Below are positions 29,415-33,388 of a stretch of DNA of 33,388 nt, piece by piece; within the stretch, counting starts at the first letter, position 1; every line of letters starts with the position of its first letter. Source of the stretch: Streptomyces albospinus. Lineage in GTDB: Bacteria > Actinomycetota > Actinomycetes > Streptomycetales > Streptomycetaceae. The translations under genes and the position numbers were made by a program. The notes beneath the pieces were generated by a model. That model was not told where the DNA came from. It did not search any database and saw only the letters and a program-made list of their open reading frames with translations. Location of the stretch: positions 138,955 through 172,342 of the forward strand of contig NZ_BMRP01000001.1 of assembly GCF_014648695.1 (NCBI RefSeq), in the 5' to 3' direction.

Positions 29415-30320
29415 TCAGCTCGCGGGAGCGGCCTCCGCGGCCTCCGCGGGCTTGGCCGCGGCGCGCTTCCGGGTCCGCTTCGGCTTGGCCTCCGCGGCTT
29501 CCGGGGCGTCCGCGGCAGGGGCGTCCGCGGCCGGGGCGGCGGCGGCCTTCCGGGTGCGGGTCCGCTTGGGCTTCGCCGGGGCCTCCTCGGCGGTGCCGGC
29601 CTCGGCGGCCTTGGCGGCGGCGGTCTTCCGCGTCCGCTTCGGCTTGGCCGGGGCCGCCACCTCGACGGCGGTGCCCTCCGCGGTGTCCACGGCGGCCTCG
29701 GCCTTCGCGGCGGCCGTCTTGCGGGTGCGGGTCCGCTTCGGCTTGGCGGGCGCCTCCGCCTCCGCGGCCTCGGTGACCTCCGCGGTGTCCACGGCGGCCT
29801 CGGCCTTCGCGGCGGCGGTCTTCCGGGTGCGGGTCCGCTTCGGCTTGGCCGGCGCGGCGTCCGCAGCCGCTTCCTGGACCGTCTCCACCGTCTCGGTCGC
29901 CGCCTCGCTCACCGCGTCCACGGCGGCCTTGGCGGCGCTGCGGGTACGGCGCCGGCGCGGCGCGGCGGCCGGGGCCTCCTCGGCGGCCGGGGCTGCGGGC
30001 TCCACCGCGGCCGTGACCGTCGCGGCCTCCGCGACCGCGGCGGCGGCCGTGGTCTCGCGGGCCTCGGCAGTGGCGGTGGCGGTCACCGCACCGCGGGTAC
30101 GGCGGCGGCGCCGGGGCGTCCGCGGCCCGGCGGCAGCGGCCTCGGTGCCCTCGGCGGTCTCGACCGCCTCGCCGGCCTGCGCCTCCGGAGCGGCCGTGTC
30201 GTCCACCAGGGAGCCGCCGCGGGTACGGCGCCGCTGCCGCGGCGTACGCGTCCGACGGGGACGCTCCTCCTCGGCGGCCGGCGCCCCGCCCCGGCGGCCC
30301 CGCCCGCGGCCACCGGTCTC
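29415..30320 (-). repeat. In-frame repeats encoding the helicase tail
   Basis: The tail-coding DNA holds tandem imperfect repeats. Two 75-base blocks at about 29676-29750 and 29778-29852 differ at only a few positions and are about 102 bp (34 codons) apart; three or more degenerate copies with the KRTR core flank them. The repeat keeps the reading frame. Confidence 0.75.
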
Positions 30321-31712
30321 GCCGAGGTCCTCGACCTCTTCGGCGGCCAGCCCGGCGCGGGTGCGCTCGGCGCGCGGCAGGATGCCCTTGGTGCCCTCGG
30401 GGATGTCGAGCTGCTCGTAGAGGTGCGGCGAGGTGGAGTAGGTCTCCTCCGGCTCGTCGAAGGGCAGCTCCAGCGCCTTGTTGATCAGCTTCCAGCGCGG
30501 GATGTCGTCCCAGTCGACGAGGGTGACCGCGGTGCCCTTGGCACCCGCGCGGCCGGTCCGGCCGATGCGGTGCAGATAGGTCTTCTCGTCCTCGGGGGAC
30601 TGGTAGTTGATGACGTGCGTCACGCCCTCGACGTCGATACCGCGGGCCGCGACGTCGGTGCAGACCAGGACGTCGACCTTGCCGTTGCGGAAGGCGCGCA
30701 GCGCCTGCTCGCGGGCGCCCTGGCCGAGGTCGCCGTGCACCGCGCCGGACGCGAAGCCGCGCCGGGCGAGCTGGTCGGCGATATCGGCGGCGGTCCGCTT
30801 CGTACGGCAGAACACCATCGCCAGGCCGCGGCCCTCCGCCTGGAGGATGCGCGCGACCATCTCCGGCTTGTCCATGGAGTGCGCGCGGTAGACGTGCTGG
30901 GTGATGTTGGCGACCGTCGCGCCCTCGTCGTCCGGCGCGGTGGCGCGGATGTGCGTGGGCTGCGACATGTAGCGGCGGGCCAGGGAGATGACCTGGCCGG
31001 GCATGGTCGCCGAGAACAGCATGGTCTGGCGCTTGGCCGGCAGCAGCTGGATGATCTTCTCGACGTCGGGCAGGAAGCCCAGGTCGAGCATCTCGTCGGC
31101 CTCGTCCAGGACGAGGGTGCGCACCTGCGACAGGCTGAGCTTCTTCTGGCCCGCCAGGTCGAGCAGCCGGCCCGGCGTGCCGACGACCACGTCGACGCCC
31201 TTCTTCAGCGCTTCGACCTGCGGCTCGTACGCCCGGCCGCCGTAGATCGCGAGCACCCGGACGTTGCGCACCTTGCCGGCGGTCAGCAGGTCGTTGGTGA
31301 CCTGCTGGCACAGCTCACGGGTCGGTACGACCACGAGGGCCTGCGGCGCGTCGGTCAGCTGCTCGGGCTTCGCGCGCCCGGCCTCGACGTCGGCGGGGAC
31401 GGTGACCCGCTCCAGCAGCGGCAGGCCGAAGCCCAGCGTCTTGCCGGTGCCGGTCTTGGCCTGGCCGATGACGTCGTTGCCGGAAAGGGCGACGGGGAGT
31501 GTCATCTCCTGGATGGGAAAGGGGGAAACGATGCCGACGGCTTCCAGGGCCTCGGCGGTCTCGGGGAAAATCCCGAGCTCTCGGAACGTAGACAGAATCT
31601 TGCCTCTTCTGTGAGACGCGGTGGGAGGCGGCGAAGGGGGTCGTACCGCGCCTTCGTACGGGTTCGTACGGCGCCGGCCTGACGGGCCGGACGGGCGCGG
31701 GACCACTGCCAT
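29415..31712 (-). CDS. DEAD-box RNA helicase with repetitive basic tail
   Basis: A 765-residue ATP-dependent RNA helicase of the RhlE/CsdA type. Core motifs: Q motif PFPIQ (64-68), Walker A AKTGTGKT (85-92), PTREL (130-134), GTPGR (178-182), DEAD (203-206), SAT (234-236), ARGID (356-360) and HRIGRTGR (381-388). After about residue 480 comes a 280-residue tail of Ala-rich spacers and KPKRTRTRK-type boxes, resembling histone H1 or mycobacterial HupB tails and likely to bind nucleic acid. The start is uncertain: ATG 31712 has GGGAG 10 nt upstream, but family similarity begins only at about residue 41 (STFRELGIFPE, 31592). A leader over 100 nt is likely, as in cold-inducible helicases. The ferritin-like gene is divergent, the same pairing as Rv3210c-rhlE. 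Confidence 0.9.
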   Translation of the reverse strand: MAVVPRPSGPSGRRRTNPYEGAVRPPSPPPTASHRRGKILSTFRELGIFPETAEALEAVGIVSPFPIQEMTLPVALSGNDVIGQAKTGTGKTLGFGLPLLERVTVPADVEAGRAKPEQLTDAPQALVVVPTRELCQQVTNDLLTAGKVRNVRVLAIYGGRAYEPQVEALKKGVDVVVGTPGRLLDLAGQKKLSLSQVRTLVLDEADEMLDLGFLPDVEKIIQLLPAKRQTMLFSATMPGQVISLARRYMSQPTHIRATAPDDEGATVANITQHVYRAHSMDKPEMVARILQAEGRGLAMVFCRTKRTAADIADQLARRGFASGAVHGDLGQGAREQALRAFRNGKVDVLVCTDVAARGIDVEGVTHVINYQSPEDEKTYLHRIGRTGRAGAKGTAVTLVDWDDIPRWKLINKALELPFDEPEETYSTSPHLYEQLDIPEGTKGILPRAERTRAGLAAEEVEDLGETGGRGRGRRGGAPAAEEERPRRTRTPRQRRRTRGGSLVDDTAAPEAQAGEAVETAEGTEAAAAGPRTPRRRRRTRGAVTATATAEARETTAAAAVAEAATVTAAVEPAAPAAEEAPAAAPRRRRTRSAAKAAVDAVSEAATETVETVQEAAADAAPAKPKRTRTRKTAAAKAEAAVDTAEVTEAAEAEAPAKPKRTRTRKTAAAKAEAAVDTAEGTAVEVAAPAKPKRTRKTAAAKAAEAGTAEEAPAKPKRTRTRKAAAAPAADAPAADAPEAAEAKPKRTRKRAAAKPAEAAEAAPAS

Positions 31713-32023
31713 CGCTCAGGCACTCCCGCCGCGAGCGGTGTCCCTCCTGCTGTGCGTATGTCTCGTACGCGCCGCGGGGGAGGGCGGTCGGTTGGAGCCG
31801 ATCGGGCCACCGACCGGGCATCCGCTTTCGTGGAACGACCCACCGATACTCGGCGGGTCCTTTAGCACTGTACCCCGGATGTCGCGTGTGAATCCGAAGG
31901 CTTGTATGAGTGAGGAATTCATCACGGCACGCCGCACCGGTCCGGACCCCCGCTCGTACGGGTGATCGGGAGGTGGCTGACCAGGGCCTTCCCCGGGCCG
32001 TCGGGCGGGCTATTGTGCCGGTC
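31713..32023. promoter_or_regulatory. Divergent gap, helicase and ferritin-like genes
   Basis: No convincing gene is seen in these 311 bases. On the minus strand TACAGT (complement of 31868-31873) is a candidate -10, with TTCACA 14 bp before it, or TTCACA paired at 19 bp with the next box TGCTAA. Either gives the helicase mRNA a leader of roughly 150 nt. The TATTGT box of the ferritin-like gene lies at the right end. Confidence 0.4.
32011..32016 (+). promoter_or_regulatory. -10 box of the leaderless ferritin-like gene
   Basis: TATTGT, 7 nt, then ATG 32024. No Shine-Dalgarno is present. Confidence 0.55.
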
Positions 32024-32761
32024 ATGGAGACGCCTGACAACGCCGCTGCCGACGCGCAGGAACACACCGGGATCGCCGCCCAGGACTGGGACCAGGCATC
32101 CGCCGACCCGCAGTACCGGGCCGCTGTGATCGATCTGCTGGGCGCGCTCGCGTACGGCGAGCTGTCCGCCTTCGAGCGCCTGGCCGAGGACGCCAAGCTC
32201 GCGCCCACGATGGACGACAAGGCCGAACTGGCCAAAATGGCCTCGGCCGAATTCCACCACTTCGAGCGGCTGCGGGACCGGCTCGCGGGGATCGAGGCGG
32301 AGCCGAACGAGGCGATGGAGCCGTTCGCCGCCGCGCTGGACGAGTTCCACCGCCAGACCGCGCCCTCGGACTGGCTGGAGGGCCTGGTCAAGGCGTACGT
32401 CGGTGACTCGATCGCCAGCGACTTCTACCGCGAGGTCGCGGCCCGGCTGGACTCGGACACCCGCGATCTGGTGCTGGCGGTGCTGGACGACACCGGGCAC
32501 GCCACCTTCGCCGTGGAGAAGGTCCGGGCGGCCATCGAGGCCGAGCCGCGGGTCGGCGGCCGGCTTGCGCTGTGGGCGCGGCGCCTGATGGGCGAGGCGC
32601 TCTCGCAGGCCCAGCGGGTGGTCGCGGACCGCGATGCGCTCTCGACGATGCTGGTGGGCGGGGTCGCCGACGGCTTCGACCTGGCCGAGGTGGGCCGGAT
32701 GTTCTCGCGGATCACCGAGGCGCACACCAAGCGGATGGCGGCGCTGGGCCTGGCGGCCTGA
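32024..32761 (+). CDS. Ferritin-like-fold protein
   Basis: A 245-residue soluble, mostly helical protein with a ferritin-like core. Candidate di-iron ligands are E in AYGELSAFERLAEDAK (about 45-60), the E-x-x-H of SAEFHHFERLRDRL (about 76-89), and matching positions in SIASDFYREVAARL and DDTGHATFAVEKV further on. The actinobacterial family is the one found beside RhlE helicases (Rv3210c) and is related to MiaE-type hydroxylases. Whether the iron site is functional cannot be judged by eye. ATG 32024 is chosen because the frame upstream (to 31910) lacks codon bias and the TATTGT box sits 7 nt before this ATG, giving a leaderless mRNA. Confidence 0.8.
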   Translation: METPDNAAADAQEHTGIAAQDWDQASADPQYRAAVIDLLGALAYGELSAFERLAEDAKLAPTMDDKAELAKMASAEFHHFERLRDRLAGIEAEPNEAMEPFAAALDEFHRQTAPSDWLEGLVKAYVGDSIASDFYREVAARLDSDTRDLVLAVLDDTGHATFAVEKVRAAIEAEPRVGGRLALWARRLMGEALSQAQRVVADRDALSTMLVGGVADGFDLAEVGRMFSRITEAHTKRMAALGLAA

Positions 32762-32820
32762 CCTCCGCCCGACGCGGGTCCAGGGGACACCGGGCTGCCC
32801 GGCGGGCCGTCCGGTGGGCC

Positions 32821-33111
32821 TCAGGCCGTCCGGTGGCCCTTCAGCGCCGGTGCCGGGCGGCGGACCCGGCGGCGCGGCGGACGCGCCAGGACCGACAGCA
32901 GCGCCGCGCCCACGGCGACCGCCGCCACCATCACCTGGACGGGGTGGCCGGGCCCCAGGATCGAGCGGGTCAGCAGCGCTCCGAGCAGCGCGGCGACCGG
33001 CCCGGTGGCCAGGGTGAGGGCGTGCGCGGGGAACCGTTCGGGCAGCCAGCGCCGGGCGGACAGGGCGATGGCGAGTCCGACGATCACGGCGCCGAGCGCT
33101 TCCCAGATCAT
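32821..33111 (-). CDS. Small integral membrane protein
   Basis: A 96-residue protein with three hydrophobic segments: MIWEALGAVIVGLAIALSAR (1-20), LTLATGPVAALLGALLTRSI (about 33-52) and VQVMVAAVAVGAALLSVLA (about 58-76), ending in a strongly basic tail PRRRVRRPAPALKGHR that should stay in the cytoplasm. The size and helix spacing recall the GlsB/YeaQ/YmgE family, but the glycine signature is not clear, so I leave it as unknown. ATG 33111 has GGAGGGAA 5-6 nt upstream; longer starts at 33192 and beyond lose the Shine-Dalgarno. It is convergent with the ferritin-like gene. Confidence 0.75.
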   Translation of the reverse strand: MIWEALGAVIVGLAIALSARRWLPERFPAHALTLATGPVAALLGALLTRSILGPGHPVQVMVAAVAVGAALLSVLARPPRRRVRRPAPALKGHRTA

Positions 33112-33252
33112 GCTGTTCCCTCCCGCGTGACAAGGCCGATCGGACGAACAAATCGGTCGTAGGCGGTCGTACCCAAGGGGCGCCGGCAGCAACCCTCCGG
33201 GATGGGGCGGCTGTTCTGCTCAGCGTGCGCTCTCGTCCGGTCGGCGGGCAAG

Positions 33253-33271
33253 GGATTTCCGCCGGAAATCC
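33253..33271. repeat. 9+1+9 palindrome beside a purine tract
   Basis: GGATTTCCG-C-CGGAAATCC is perfect. It is followed by about 40 bases that are almost all A and G (33272-33311), very unusual in this genome. The tract is on the wrong side for a minus-strand terminator and is A rather than T on the plus strand. The 277 bases from 33112 to the window end contain no recognisable gene. Confidence 0.5.
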
Positions 33272-33388
33272 GAAAAAACGGAGCAGGAAGCAAAAAGAGA
33301 GAAAAAGGGATACCTGGGCGACCGGGACGACCAGGGCGCCCGGGTCCGAAACGGCTCGCGGGGCCCGGAAGAGGGCATCCGGTGGTCG

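Noticed and set aside
31560..31585. Another copy of the folP palindromic element (contains GAGCTCTCGG)
   Set aside because: Only about 10 bases match and they encode the conserved FRELGI of the helicase, so the similarity is chance.
29277..31682. An 801-codon open frame opposite the DEAD-box gene
   Set aside because: It is the mirror of a strongly biased gene; the translation is Arg/Gly/Leu-rich without motifs, a common artefact in high-GC DNA.
31879..31965. Short plus-strand ORF of 28 codons before the ferritin-like gene
   Set aside because: No Shine-Dalgarno, poor codon bias and overlap with the helicase promoter region.

Overview
The window is a piece of a high-GC actinobacterial chromosome, almost certainly Streptomyces or a close relative. 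Codon third positions are nearly all G or C, GTG and TTG starts are frequent, stop-to-start overlaps are common, and the gene set is typical of the Streptomyces core: FdxA, DapC, an ECF sigma factor with its anti-sigma factor, HtrA, TatB, Mrp, a DEAD-box helicase and several Streptomyces-only hypotheticals. I see no rRNA, tRNA, prophage, insertion sequence, CRISPR array or biosynthetic gene cluster. From memory, the order (ferredoxin-dapC, dapE, LOG protein, folP2, DivIVA-like, tag, DUF3117, O-methyltransferase, sigE, anti-sigma, htrA, tatB, mrp, DUF1003, MgtE-like, corA) parallels Mycobacterium tuberculosis Rv1177 to Rv1239c, so this looks like an old conserved actinobacterial neighbourhood rather than an island.

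Layout. 1-6060: partial GNAT-type gene (-), 7Fe ferredoxin and dapC (+), a small secreted protein (-), a membrane-anchored lysozyme-fold protein (-) back to back with dapE (+), and a LOG-family protein (+). 6200-9640: a FolP2-like protein (-) whose coding sequence appears to carry an in-frame palindromic insertion, a membrane-anchored DivIVA-like protein coupled to 3-methyladenine glycosylase, a PaaG-type crotonase (-), and the 55-residue DUF3117 protein. 9835-15358: an O-methyltransferase (-) divergent from an envelope-stress block sigE, ZAS-type anti-sigma factor, HtrA-type membrane protease and TatB. A near-consensus SigE-type promoter lies upstream of sigE, suggesting autoregulation.

15476-22200: a Streptomyces hypothetical, then the minus-strand genes mrp, DUF1003 and a soluble MgtE-like CBS protein, a LppX/LprAFG-type lipoprotein (+), a hypothetical (-) and CorA (-). 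The corA leader is long and contains a possible 72-codon upstream ORF; remnants of a second corA 3' end lie just downstream. 22694-33388: a SUFU-like protein, an irregular 660-base gap with an 8-bp tandem array and a coding-like relic, a zinc-ribbon DUF6758 protein, a PHP phosphatase, a MarC-type membrane protein, a 50-residue protein (-), a NYN-domain protein, an AHSA1 protein (-), an alpha/beta hydrolase (-), a DEAD-box RNA helicase with a histone-like repetitive tail (-), a ferritin-fold protein (+) and a small membrane protein (-).

The most notable recurring pattern is promoter architecture. At least seven genes have a TANNNT box ending 6-7 nt before the start codon with no Shine-Dalgarno sequence, the signature of leaderless transcripts. 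Two of them, the lysozyme-fold gene and dapE, are divergent and only 41 bp apart, so the -10 box of each falls where the -35 element of the other should be. Functional calls below rest on reading motifs by eye; no database search was run.
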